Below are positions 18,380-26,817 of a DNA stretch of 64,000 nucleotides, one piece after another. The notes beneath the pieces are model-generated. The model was given only the letters and a program-made list of their open reading frames with translations. It was not told the DNA's origin and did not search any database. A program made the position numbers and the translations under genes. Source of the DNA: a virus; IMG/VR virus record IMGVR_UViG_3300042566_001512, positions 1-64,000 of that record, one strand, 5' to 3'. Positions within the stretch are counted from its first letter, which is position 1, and every line of letters begins with the position of its first letter.

Positions 18380-18604
18380 GATCAAATGAACTTAACTTTG
18401 TGTTTGGATAATGAAGCGGCCGATCAGGCAGAGCCACTTTCCCCTCACAAAAACCTACTGGACATTCACAACCCCAGAAAGCTAAGCGGAATCGCGGCTC
18501 TGCCGAAACCGGTGGTAAGTACCATTGCCCATTGGCTACACAGGCCAAGGGATTTGCCGGTTGAAGAAAGACACACTTCTTTCTTAAATAGCATATCGAC
18601 GTAG
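18380..18604 (+). CDS. Non-virion RNAP beta' N-terminal subunit, exon 2
   Basis: Reads DQMNLTLCLDNEAADQAEPL..., completing the catalytic loop NADFDGD with its third Asp, then the usual conserved continuation (bacterial form: DQMAVHVPLS.EAQ.EA). Spliced protein about 490 aa. It ends with LNSIST at 18602-18604. The remaining half of beta' is the separate gene at 31006-33015. The ATG at 18386 would permit a stand-alone 72-aa reading, but there is no good RBS and the catalytic Asp would be lost. Confidence 0.85.
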   Translation, partial: DQMNLTLCLDNEAADQAEPLSPHKNLLDIHNPRKLSGIAALPKPVVSTIAHWLHRPRDLPVEERHTSFLNSIST

Positions 18605-18614
18605 AGGGAAACAA

Positions 18615-19232
18615 ATGCACTCATTTACAGCCGATGATGCGTTTAACGCATTCATTTATCCAGAGAAAAACGCTGGAGGTCTGCAATACCTGAAAAATCA
18701 ATTCAATAATTTTACCGGAGTGATGACTAACACCGCTCAGGACTTTATAAAGAAGAGTCGTGAGCAGTTTGAGCGCTTTAACAGTAGCGCGGCCATTGAG
18801 TTTGCCAGAAACATGGTGAAGTCCGTAATCGGAACCGTGGACGTTAGTACCGACAGAATTACTACGTTATGGGAAGTCAATCATTTTCAATGCGCGTCGA
18901 TCCCTATGCAGCGGTGGGTTATGGCCAATCCTGAGGTACGAGAACTGTATCACCGGCAAGGCTGTGAAGGCTATAGCGACACGTACGTCGATATGCAACC
19001 CAAAGTAAAGGGAGAGGAACATTATGACTACCGAAGGGTCATGGATGGCGTAATGCGGTTTGACGACGATAAGGGATGGTTTGCCAAGATATACGTAGAG
19101 GATCTGGTAGATGGAGACAGAGACCTGACTCACGGGGAAAAGCAGGACGTTCTGCAGACTTGGTCTAAACTCGAGTACCTTATTGCGATTGGAAAAGACG
19201 ATCCTACGAGTCCGGATGGCGGATATCTGTAA
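18615..19232 (+). CDS. Conserved hypothetical protein, 205 aa
   Basis: RBS AGAGGGAAACAA precedes the ATG; it starts 10 bases after beta' exon 2. It has an N-terminal helical region with many aromatic/charged residues (NQFNNFTGVMTNTAQDFIKK), then a compact part with VEDLVDGDRDLTHGEKQDVL. No family recognised. Likely co-transcribed with the spliced polymerase gene; followed by a terminator. Confidence 0.7.
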   Translation: MHSFTADDAFNAFIYPEKNAGGLQYLKNQFNNFTGVMTNTAQDFIKKSREQFERFNSSAAIEFARNMVKSVIGTVDVSTDRITTLWEVNHFQCASIPMQRWVMANPEVRELYHRQGCEGYSDTYVDMQPKVKGEEHYDYRRVMDGVMRFDDDKGWFAKIYVEDLVDGDRDLTHGEKQDVLQTWSKLEYLIAIGKDDPTSPDGGYL

Positions 19233-19247
19233 ACAATGACGACAAAA

Positions 19248-19278
19248 AATGCCGGTATGGAAACACCATACCGGCATT
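19248..19278 (+). terminator. Terminator
   Basis: AATGCCGGTATGG / CCATACCGGCATT around a short loop, followed by TATTAAATTTTTTT. Confidence 0.75.
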
Positions 19279-19314
19279 ATTAAATTTTTTTGTAAAGAAA
19301 GGCTTTGAATTAAA

Positions 19315-19740
19315 ATGGTTAGTTTCCCAGTAACACCGGTGCCAACTTTGTCTACACAAGGATGGGTAACTGATCCGTCTACAAAGTTCGATAAACTATT
19401 GTCTGATTTCTTTTTAGCGGATCATAACCAGACATACATCTATAAAGGTAGCGTAAGAAGCCTTCAGGGCCTTATAGAAAAACACGGATCTTCTATACAG
19501 GGTCTAATTGAAGATCTTACCTCTAGTCTAAAAGTGTACCTCGAGAGATACTACGATCTTGTGGAAATAAGTATATTGCCGGCCAATGACGTTTACCTTG
19601 ACCCCAGAGCCAGGATGGAATTGAAGATCTCAATTGGTGTAAATGACAAGGGTACTCAAGCACAGTACTCCAAGTTATTGCAGGCAAAAGACAGCGCCAT
19701 GCAAAGTATATCAAACCTCAACGATGGCGTTTCTCAATAA
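19315..19740 (+). CDS. Hypothetical protein, 141 aa, possibly baseplate-type
   Basis: RBS AAAGAAAGG upstream. The plan (N-terminal GWVTDPSTKFDKLLSDFF, central helices, then YLERYYDLVEISIL and ARMELKISIGVND strands) resembles small baseplate or tail-completion proteins of myoviruses, where a fold of helix plus paired strands ends in a statement like xxLxIxIxVxD. This is a pattern-level impression only. Confidence 0.55.
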   Translation: MVSFPVTPVPTLSTQGWVTDPSTKFDKLLSDFFLADHNQTYIYKGSVRSLQGLIEKHGSSIQGLIEDLTSSLKVYLERYYDLVEISILPANDVYLDPRARMELKISIGVNDKGTQAQYSKLLQAKDSAMQSISNLNDGVSQ

Positions 19741-19867
19741 AAATACAAAAAACACTTAACATATGGTGAAAAACGGTGGAGTAAGTGGTAAAGAAAATAC
19801 GTCTCTAACACTTAACGCTCCGTTTACATTGTTTTATGACATATTTAAATTCTTAGGAGATCTACAC

Positions 19868-20431
19868 ATGGAAAACCCCGCTTCCAAAAGCATGAACGAA
19901 ATACAGACCGAAATGCTCAAAGGTCAGATTAAGACAATAAAAGAGCAATTTCAAAAACTAGATAAACTGGATGTGAGAACTATACCTGAGGCTATTTTTG
20001 TTCATCATTTCTTGCCGGTGTTTAGCGGAGAGAGAAAAGAGAACGCTCAAGAATCTCTTGCCATGTGGGTAAATATTGCTGGCAGTAACTTTCATCCAGT
20101 AAATATAGTAAACCCAAAGGGTGAGGTGGTTGCACAAGTCCCCCCTTTGCAAAATAACGCTGTTCTGGACCCTTCGTCCAGTAAAAGTAACCTAAGTTAT
20201 GCAGTACAAGAGTCTAACGCAAGGGCTGGGCTGTCTCCGTTGGGATCGCAGACAATTCTAACTAACCAGCTTACAAATAAATTAAACGCGTTAACTTCCG
20301 AAATAGACGCCAAAAATGTTCCACATGAAAAGATGTGGAAAGACTTGCTAACAAAATACGGCAAGGAACCTAAAAATACCCAACAAAAAGAAATCAATAA
20401 TCAGGCAGAAGGAGACCCTTTTGGTTTCTGA
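19868..20431 (+). CDS. Conserved hypothetical protein, 187 aa
   Basis: ATG 19868 (MENPASKSMNEIQ) has AGGAG nine bases upstream; an earlier in-frame ATG at 19763 lacks an RBS. A central segment LPVFSGERKENAQESLAMWVNIAG is followed by a Ser/Asn-rich and then a Lys/Gln-rich disordered tail (TQQKEINNQAEGDPFGF). No family recognised. Overlaps the next gene by 11 bases. Confidence 0.6.
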   Translation: MENPASKSMNEIQTEMLKGQIKTIKEQFQKLDKLDVRTIPEAIFVHHFLPVFSGERKENAQESLAMWVNIAGSNFHPVNIVNPKGEVVAQVPPLQNNAVLDPSSSKSNLSYAVQESNARAGLSPLGSQTILTNQLTNKLNALTSEIDAKNVPHEKMWKDLLTKYGKEPKNTQQKEINNQAEGDPFGF

Positions 20432-21560
20432 TCAGATAAGAATAGCCTCTATAAGCGACATACATTTATTACATAAAAACAATAAGACACCGGCTATACT
20501 AAGCAATCTAGATAAGTATCTATGCACAGATGAGCTACTGAGTAAGGTAGATATACTTTTCATAGCCGGTGATTTATTCGACGGACCTGTTCCTTTTTCA
20601 AATGAATACATTGGCCTAATAAATGTATGGATAGCTAAGTTACTGCATAAGTGTAAGAGATACAACGTATGCCTTAGGATATTGGAAGGAACACCCTCCC
20701 ACGACATGGGGCAATCAAAAATATTTTGTAATATAAACGAGATACTGTTCAAGGAAGGCGAAACGGTAGATCTTCAATATGTAAAAACTCTAAGCGTTGA
20801 ATACATAGAAAGGTTTGGAATTAACGTCTTATATGTTCCAGACGAATGGAATCACGATACAAACGACACTTACATAGAAGTAAAAGAAATATTAAACACA
20901 AAAGGTATAACGAAAGTAGACTTTGCAGTAATGCACGGTCAGTTCGAGTATCAGTTGTCAGATGTAGTAAAAAGCCACGTAAAGCACGACTCTTCTTTGT
21001 ATTTAAGTTTAGTTAATTATCTAATCTTCATTGGGCATATTCACAAATACTCAAAGAAAGATAGAATATATAGTCACGGCAGTTTTGACCGGCTAGCCCA
21101 TAATGAGGAAGAGTCAAAAGGATTCATATATGCTACCGTATTTAAAGACGGTAGCCACACATGCCAATTTATTGAAAATAAGACTGCCAGAATATACAAA
21201 ACAATAAATTGCACAAGCCAGGACATGGAATTAAACCTTAAACGAATAGAGGCAGTGGTAAAAAAACTACCAGACGATTCGTTTGTAAGGATAATAGCCG
21301 ATCAGGATAACTCAATAATGAGCGCGGCGGAGACCATAAAGAAACGTTGGATAAACATAAATTGGTCTTTTGCAAAAGCAAAAGAAACCAGTAAAACCGA
21401 CGTAGCCAGCGCATACAGTCAAGAAGAAAAATATACGCCTATAATCATAAATAAAGATAGCATAAGGAACTTAATATATCCAAGGATTAGTAAGGTTTCT
21501 ATGCCAGAAGACGTCATGAATAGATGTCTTTACTATATTAGCGAAATGGAGAAAGGGTAA
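20421..21560 (+). CDS. SbcD/Mre11-like metallophosphoesterase (gp47-type nuclease)
   Basis: 379 aa. Calcineurin-like motifs are in order: SDIHLLH (residues 12-18, D-x-H), AGDLFDG (about 49-55, GDxxD), a GT-type segment EGTPSHDMG (about 90), HGQFEY (about 175) and GHIHKYSKK with SHGSFDRL (about 210-230). This is the two-metal active site of SbcD, Mre11 and T4 gp47, which process DNA ends in recombination and replication. A partner ATPase (SbcC/gp46) was not found in the window. TTG start with GGAG upstream, inside the end of the preceding gene. Confidence 0.8.
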   Translation: MVSDQIRIASISDIHLLHKNNKTPAILSNLDKYLCTDELLSKVDILFIAGDLFDGPVPFSNEYIGLINVWIAKLLHKCKRYNVCLRILEGTPSHDMGQSKIFCNINEILFKEGETVDLQYVKTLSVEYIERFGINVLYVPDEWNHDTNDTYIEVKEILNTKGITKVDFAVMHGQFEYQLSDVVKSHVKHDSSLYLSLVNYLIFIGHIHKYSKKDRIYSHGSFDRLAHNEEESKGFIYATVFKDGSHTCQFIENKTARIYKTINCTSQDMELNLKRIEAVVKKLPDDSFVRIIADQDNSIMSAAETIKKRWININWSFAKAKETSKTDVASAYSQEEKYTPIIINKDSIRNLIYPRISKVSMPEDVMNRCLYYISEMEKG

Positions 21561-22427
21561 ATGATTACTTCTACACTATCGGATAGGACAATGAGTGCTT
21601 TTATGCTGAGCATAGGCACTTCTCTGTCTTTTGAATCTCTTTTTCCTGGTACTCGTCCTCCGTATGACCCAGATAGACCTATACCAAATAAAATAGATCT
21701 GACAGAATACGACGAGATGTGGATTAATATTTTTACACTATTTAGAAACATTGTTAGTTCTGTTCCCAGTATTAAGGTACCCACACTCACACCAGAGAAC
21801 GTAGGGCATGTGCTGGGGGAGGAAGTAGAGCTAATAAGAGACGTTGTTAAGATGTACACTCAAGACAGAGTAAAGGTAGTTTTTTACTCTAGCTCTTATC
21901 AAAAATTAAAAAGTAAATTTCCACACGCAAACGTAAGAGTGGACAATACAGAAAAACAGAGGCAAATGACAGAATTGCTAACTGGGTCAGTTAGTTACTT
22001 TTATAGAACGCAGACAAAAAGCGATTCTTTAAAGCATTTTAATTTATACATGGAACCGGGAAAAGGCTCTTCTACTAAGAAGGTTCTTTTGTTGACTAAT
22101 TATGCTTTTGATTTATTAAATCACGTGAATTTCTACAGAATGGATTTATTGGAATCACATACTGGCATTTTAAAAGAAAGATCAAAGTGGAGCACCAAAT
22201 ACACCGACGGAAAAAATCTTGTTAGAATGCCCTTTAACAAGGTACTGCTTCAGGTATTTGGTGATTCTCAGACATTTTATCCAATGGATAAAAATTTAAG
22301 AAAAGAAATAATAGATCTATCCGAAGCGGCAAAATGGAACCCGCTTACCACCGATGAACGGGTACGATTTACAATCGAGCAAATAAAAAACCCTTACTTT
22401 GTAAGCGTACTTAAATCTATGTTCTAA
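21561..22427 (+). CDS. Conserved hypothetical protein, 288 aa
   Basis: Starts directly after the phosphoesterase stop (TAAATG), so it is in the same operon. Contains a Pro/Asp-rich stretch (GTRPPYDPDRPIPNK) and VFYSSSYQKLKSKFPHANVRVDNTE, which has the look of a Rossmann-type strand-loop-helix. No motif allows a function. The partnership with a nuclease gene suggests DNA metabolism. Confidence 0.65.
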   Translation: MITSTLSDRTMSAFMLSIGTSLSFESLFPGTRPPYDPDRPIPNKIDLTEYDEMWINIFTLFRNIVSSVPSIKVPTLTPENVGHVLGEEVELIRDVVKMYTQDRVKVVFYSSSYQKLKSKFPHANVRVDNTEKQRQMTELLTGSVSYFYRTQTKSDSLKHFNLYMEPGKGSSTKKVLLLTNYAFDLLNHVNFYRMDLLESHTGILKERSKWSTKYTDGKNLVRMPFNKVLLQVFGDSQTFYPMDKNLRKEIIDLSEAAKWNPLTTDERVRFTIEQIKNPYFVSVLKSMF

Positions 22428-22514
22428 TGTTATTACCGATGTAATAAATTACATTTTAAACCAATGGAGTGCAGGCTCCTAAACCTAACCTTTTTAAGTA
22501 GAAAGAATAGAAAA

Positions 22515-23237
22515 ATGGAAAACACCACCCAACGACCAGAGCGCAAGAAAAACGCATTTAGTAATAGTAAACTAACGCTTTCAGCTCCGTGTCCAACAGC
22601 CAAAGGTAAATACTCCACTTTGGGATTTGAGTTCCACAATAACAACCCCGCAATCGTTGTTAGAACAAACGATCCAGCAGACATGGATCCCAGCAGAAAC
22701 TATGGCCGAATTATGGCCAACATGGACACTCCTGCGTTTTTCGCATTCATTGTACATCTAAAAGACGCAGTGGCTGCCACAGGTGAATTCAAGAAAAAAT
22801 GCGAAAACCATAATCACGATTATGTAAACGGTCGCAGAAGTGACGACCCCGTGCACATCTCCGATCTTTGGGTAGGTAAAGATAAGGACGGGTGCGTATA
22901 TATTTCTGTGGTGTCTAAGAAAGACGAAAGGGCCGTTATCAAGTTCGTGTTTGGCCCGGGAGATTCCCGTTGGCATAAATATTTCCATTCCGATGGGCAG
23001 CCCTTTACAAAGGGCGATCTCTCCATGCTGTATGCTAAGGCGTGGATTATGATTTTGTCTGAGGTTACTTCCAACCTAGTTGTAAACGAATACGTTGCAC
23101 CGGCTCCTCGTAAACCCTTTGGTGGACAGCAAGGCGGACAGCGACCCCCGTACAACAACAGACAAGCCAATAACGGTGGCTATAGTAAACAAAACGCCGC
23201 CGAAGCTCCTCTCGCAGAAGAAGATCTACCATTTTAA
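22515..23237 (+). CDS. Single-stranded DNA-binding protein-like
   Basis: 240 aa from ATG 22515 (MENTTQRPERKK; AGAAAGAATAG upstream). The C-terminus has the hallmark of an SSB: a Gly/Gln/Asn-rich linker (about residues 200-228) and an acidic tip ending EEDLPF, like the bacterial DDDIPF tail that recruits replication partners. The body is strand-rich (LTLSAPC, TLGFEFHNNNPAIVVRTN, CVYISVVSKK), compatible with an OB fold, though its sequence is not close to bacterial SSB. Placed near recombination genes; own terminator. Medium-high confidence on role, low on exact family. Confidence 0.7.
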   Translation: MENTTQRPERKKNAFSNSKLTLSAPCPTAKGKYSTLGFEFHNNNPAIVVRTNDPADMDPSRNYGRIMANMDTPAFFAFIVHLKDAVAATGEFKKKCENHNHDYVNGRRSDDPVHISDLWVGKDKDGCVYISVVSKKDERAVIKFVFGPGDSRWHKYFHSDGQPFTKGDLSMLYAKAWIMILSEVTSNLVVNEYVAPAPRKPFGGQQGGQRPPYNNRQANNGGYSKQNAAEAPLAEEDLPF

Positions 23238-23250
23238 AATAGAGAAATAA

Positions 23251-23300
23251 ACCCCTTACCTGACTGTAGCTAAAAATATAGCTACGGGTCGGTAAGGGGT
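23251..23300 (+). terminator. Long hairpin after the SSB-like gene
   Basis: ACCCCTTACC pairs with GGTAAGGGGT and an inner stem GTAGCTA/TAGCTAC continues it. Confidence 0.75.
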
Positions 23301-23402
23301 GTTATTTCCATTTAGTATAAATATACATTTAGTTAATTTCGATCTTATATCCAAGACCAAGTGTAAGATTGGGCAGTGGTGTTAGCCACCGAAAGGGAAA
23401 CA

Positions 23403-23669
23403 ATGGGACAAGCTAAATTGCGAGGCTCTTTTGAGCAACGACAAGCACAAGGTATTCTTAAGCGGCAAGCAGAAGAACAAATTACAGCAGAAAAAGTTCG
23501 ACTGGCAAAAATCGAACAAGCCAAACGCTTTGCCGACATGTCGCCAGAACAAAGATCGCGAGCAATAAAAAGTCGAAGCGCACTTGCGGCATTGTCGGCA
23601 GTGATAGCGGCAAGCCAAGCGCAAAAAGTTGATTTTGCAAATGCGGTTGAGCGCTTCAAGGCAGGCTAA
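23403..23669 (+). CDS. Small basic protein of the 'MGQAKLRGSFEQR' type, 88 aa
   Basis: ATG 23403 with AAAGGGAAAC upstream. The opening MGQAKLRGSFEQRQAQG resembles a small family seen in phages and proteobacterial genomes (M-x-K-A-K-x-R-G-T/S-F-E-Q-R), function unknown. The rest is one long Ala/Gln/Lys-rich helix. Confidence 0.65.
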   Translation: MGQAKLRGSFEQRQAQGILKRQAEEQITAEKVRLAKIEQAKRFADMSPEQRSRAIKSRSALAALSAVIAASQAQKVDFANAVERFKAG

Positions 23670-23692
23670 AAGCTATAAGCTTTTTGAAAATA

Positions 23693-23716
23693 ATTTCAGA
23701 CGCATATTACCACTAT
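23693..23716 (+). promoter_or_regulatory. Promoter-like motif upstream of the gp68-like gene
   Basis: TTTCAGACGCATATTACCAC includes ATATTAC, which agrees with the phiKZ early promoter consensus TATATTAC as I recall it; 34 bases upstream of the start codon at 23750. Confidence 0.5.
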
Positions 23717-23749
23717 GTCAAGCACTCAAACGCTGTTAAGGAAAACTAA

Positions 23750-25276
23750 ATGAAGATGTACGTAGATCCGTTGTCAATGAAGACTACGACTGCGCAGCTT
23801 GTTCTGGAGCACAATGAAAACAAGCTTTATTGGTACGTTAGTACATTAAACAAATCTGCCTTTGAAACCGACGAAGTGTGTAAACACATTAACGGTTTCT
23901 GGGAAAGACTACCTGGCTATAAACAACAGTTAATATTCAACATTTATGAAGAAATTAAAGATGTTCTTCAAGACGTATACGACACCACTCAGTTAATCAC
24001 TTCTCTAATACCTCTTGTCACTAAACTATACGAAGAACACGACATGAGTGAAATGTCCACGTGGATTAGTTTTCACTCCGACATCATCTTGCCTAGCGAC
24101 ATGGTAGAGAATTACGTCGAGTCCGATGACGACGTACGAACCAGAGAGAAAACATACGTCAGAGAAGATTACAAAGGACTGATTCTTCTTAGTCTAGCCC
24201 TTAGGCCAATGATTCCTATTTGGGGTGAGTTTATTTACAAGACTCGCCCAGACACCGGTACAGGATTTAAAGAATTCTACGCGGTTAAGCTTATCAACAG
24301 CACCCACCTGATGGAGTCCGAACCCATGGTGAAGCTGCGAACTTACGTTTCACACAACATCAAGGCCGATAAGCCGATGTATTCAAACATCCTAAATAGC
24401 GTCGGAACCGAAGATTTCCCACTGTGGCTGCTCAGTCACGTCCTAGTACGAAAACTTTGCATAAGTGATTTATCGTGCACAAGTAACGAGACAACACTAA
24501 TATCGTCCATTTTCAACTTCATCAGCCAAAAGGTCATGGGTAACCCCCCAAGCTCATTGGCGGAAATGGTCTCGTCTAAGGACTTTAACAGAAGTAGCTC
24601 TAACGACGAAAACAATATTAGTAGACTAGAAGCTTTTAAAATAAAGCAAAAAATAGCACCGGGGGACATCGCCGTAATCGAGCACGTTTTAAACGATCCA
24701 TTTAACGTAGCTCGAGCAATAAATCCAAACGTTTCTTTTGATCTGCTCGGTCAATTTTTGTCATCGTCCAGGGCGCTTGAATTACATGAAATCTCTGTAT
24801 GTCAGGTAGTCATGGCGCAGTACGTGCTCAAGAAAGTGATTCCGCCAAGAGGACTGATGCACGTATCTAAGCAAAAGGTAATAAATGCAATAGCGATTGC
24901 CCAGACACTGATCTGGGATAACTATAAACCGATCTCCGCCATGATGAGCGCAATCGTCACGGGTGACTCAGAGCTACAGACTAACGGAATAGATTCCAAA
25001 GTTAGAATCCCGCCAGAATTAATGAAACGGCTAGAGCTCGTTTTCCCATACACAAAAGTATCCATTTCCAAAAAGAAAGGCAAGGTACAAAACAACGTAC
25101 TTAGCTCAATAGACGAAATCTCTAGTCTGTTCTCGTCTAGAGACTGGACGCTAACCATACCCGACCATATGGTTCAGGAGGTAACCGGCCAACCAAATCT
25201 TAGAAGGTATAGTTGCCCACATGACATAAAGATTCTTTTAGCTGAACTCATATTGGAAACAGTTACTCCCAAGTAA
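23750..25276 (+). CDS. Probable non-virion RNAP accessory subunit (phiKZ gp68-like)
   Basis: 508 aa. No classical RNAP motif is visible. The assignment rests on position (two genes before the gp70-like gene and ahead of beta C and beta' C, as in phiKZ gp68, 69, 70, 71-73, 74), on length similar to gp68, and on a mostly helical sequence with a Ser/Asn-rich loop near residue 285 (KDFNRSSSNDENN). In phiKZ, gp68 is an essential fifth subunit needed for promoter recognition. Own promoter-like motif; RBS AAGGAAAACTAA. Confidence 0.6.
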   Translation: MKMYVDPLSMKTTTAQLVLEHNENKLYWYVSTLNKSAFETDEVCKHINGFWERLPGYKQQLIFNIYEEIKDVLQDVYDTTQLITSLIPLVTKLYEEHDMSEMSTWISFHSDIILPSDMVENYVESDDDVRTREKTYVREDYKGLILLSLALRPMIPIWGEFIYKTRPDTGTGFKEFYAVKLINSTHLMESEPMVKLRTYVSHNIKADKPMYSNILNSVGTEDFPLWLLSHVLVRKLCISDLSCTSNETTLISSIFNFISQKVMGNPPSSLAEMVSSKDFNRSSSNDENNISRLEAFKIKQKIAPGDIAVIEHVLNDPFNVARAINPNVSFDLLGQFLSSSRALELHEISVCQVVMAQYVLKKVIPPRGLMHVSKQKVINAIAIAQTLIWDNYKPISAMMSAIVTGDSELQTNGIDSKVRIPPELMKRLELVFPYTKVSISKKKGKVQNNVLSSIDEISSLFSSRDWTLTIPDHMVQEVTGQPNLRRYSCPHDIKILLAELILETVTPK

Positions 25277-25319
25277 AGTTTTTACTGACTAAAAGTAAAC
25301 AGTAACATAAAAGGATACC

Positions 25320-26804
25320 ATGCAATACCAAAATAACGCCAATGCAGCTTACGGATACTCCTCTGTAGAGATTGTTCGTATAATTATGCAAGAAACCGGC
25401 ACTTATAACACTATGATGCGGCGGCCATTTGAATCGCATCTCACTGGCTCAGTGCAAAACACCATTGTGGAAAACTGCGAAATGGCAGGTAGAATTACTC
25501 CAAATCTACTTACTGGAGTAGCTGGGCAGTTCATTCGACCAAGTGCGACTCCAGAGCGACCCATTAACATTGTAAACGGCTGGGAAACTAGGCGGTTTAA
25601 GTTTTTCATGGAGGTGCGGTCGACCAGTCACATGGGGAACGTTATCACCCAGTTCATCACTGGCTACACCGATCAACTCGGCAGCAGTGTATTTGGAAGC
25701 CTCGACCCTGATATGGAGTTCTTCATTAACACTGTTAATATTGCGAAAAATGCAATTAGGACAACTCCTATGGGTTCACAAAACATCCAGAGTATCGTCG
25801 ATTGCTCTCATCTTCTTTATCAAAACGACTATAACGGCGTCCATGGTCTTAACAACGGATACAAGATGAGGCCGGAGGACGTTTTCGCTTCAATGCAAAA
25901 TGCTCAATTGGAAGAAGCATCTAACCTGTATGGAGGCAGCAGTGAGTTTGTGGACACGCGAACACATCTGACTAGAAATCCCGTTAAGGCGATGAGGAGA
26001 TTTAATTCTTCACCTGTGTTTGTATCTAGTGTTCTAGACAGCTACGTCCAAACCAAGCGTGCGGCCATAGGAGGCTCTAGCGAGCTAGAGATCACCGACA
26101 GCGCAGCTGCTTCCGTAGCTTCGGCAAGAACAAACGAAGACCCTTTCTTGAGAACACTAAAAGGAAGAACCGACTCTAATGGTGGCAGCTTTCGATTGAG
26201 GGATCTGCTTAATATTGACCCCACGGTAAAGAGCAGAATTGTAGTAACGCCAATGACCCCGGCCCTGAGGGCAACTCTGCCCGCTGCCGGTCAAAGTCAG
26301 CACTGGCAAAACAGCGATTACGACACACAGTTTGCCACGGCATTGAGTCAAGCCGTGCCCGGTTACATGCTGGACAACTGTTTGCAATCGGTCAAGTTTC
26401 GTGCAACGAACATGGAAATGGGCGGTGCCATTACGGTCATCCTGGTAGATTTCGGTTCATTGCTTCAGGGTATTGATATCTCTCCTTATCTTGCTTCTTT
26501 TAGTTTTTCCATAGAGAAAACCGTGTTGTCGGATCTATCTCACAACAACATGATACCGTTTAGCCTGGAGATGTCATGCAACCTAATGAGTGAGAGCACT
26601 GTAAATCTTTCTGTAAACGGATCGCCCTATACCCTGTTCGTTTCTCCGTGTTTCTGCGACGGTCTGATGTCCCCATTGGTAACCGCGGATAAGAACAGGC
26701 TAAATCTACTGGCAAAAGATATATCTACGGTAGTCGACTATCTAGGCGATGCAACCGGTTCTGTGATGGGCTTTGCAGAAACGACAACCGAAAACTTCAT
26801 TTAA
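25320..26804 (+). CDS. Candidate phage-nucleus import factor (phiKZ gp69, PicA/Imp1 position)
   Basis: 494 aa. No domain is recognisable. It occupies the phiKZ gp69 position between the gp68-like and gp70-like genes; gp69 is reported as PicA/Imp1, which selects proteins for import into the phage nucleus. The sequence is rich in strands and polar loops (GSSVFGSLDPDMEFFINT, NGSPYTLFVSPCFCDG) and contains two Ser/Ala-rich loops. Codon use is GC-rich compared with neighbours, suggesting high expression. RBS AAAAGGATACC. Role inferred from synteny only. Confidence 0.5.
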   Translation: MQYQNNANAAYGYSSVEIVRIIMQETGTYNTMMRRPFESHLTGSVQNTIVENCEMAGRITPNLLTGVAGQFIRPSATPERPINIVNGWETRRFKFFMEVRSTSHMGNVITQFITGYTDQLGSSVFGSLDPDMEFFINTVNIAKNAIRTTPMGSQNIQSIVDCSHLLYQNDYNGVHGLNNGYKMRPEDVFASMQNAQLEEASNLYGGSSEFVDTRTHLTRNPVKAMRRFNSSPVFVSSVLDSYVQTKRAAIGGSSELEITDSAAASVASARTNEDPFLRTLKGRTDSNGGSFRLRDLLNIDPTVKSRIVVTPMTPALRATLPAAGQSQHWQNSDYDTQFATALSQAVPGYMLDNCLQSVKFRATNMEMGGAITVILVDFGSLLQGIDISPYLASFSFSIEKTVLSDLSHNNMIPFSLEMSCNLMSESTVNLSVNGSPYTLFVSPCFCDGLMSPLVTADKNRLNLLAKDISTVVDYLGDATGSVMGFAETTTENFI

Positions 26805-26817
26805 AGGAAATAGAAAA

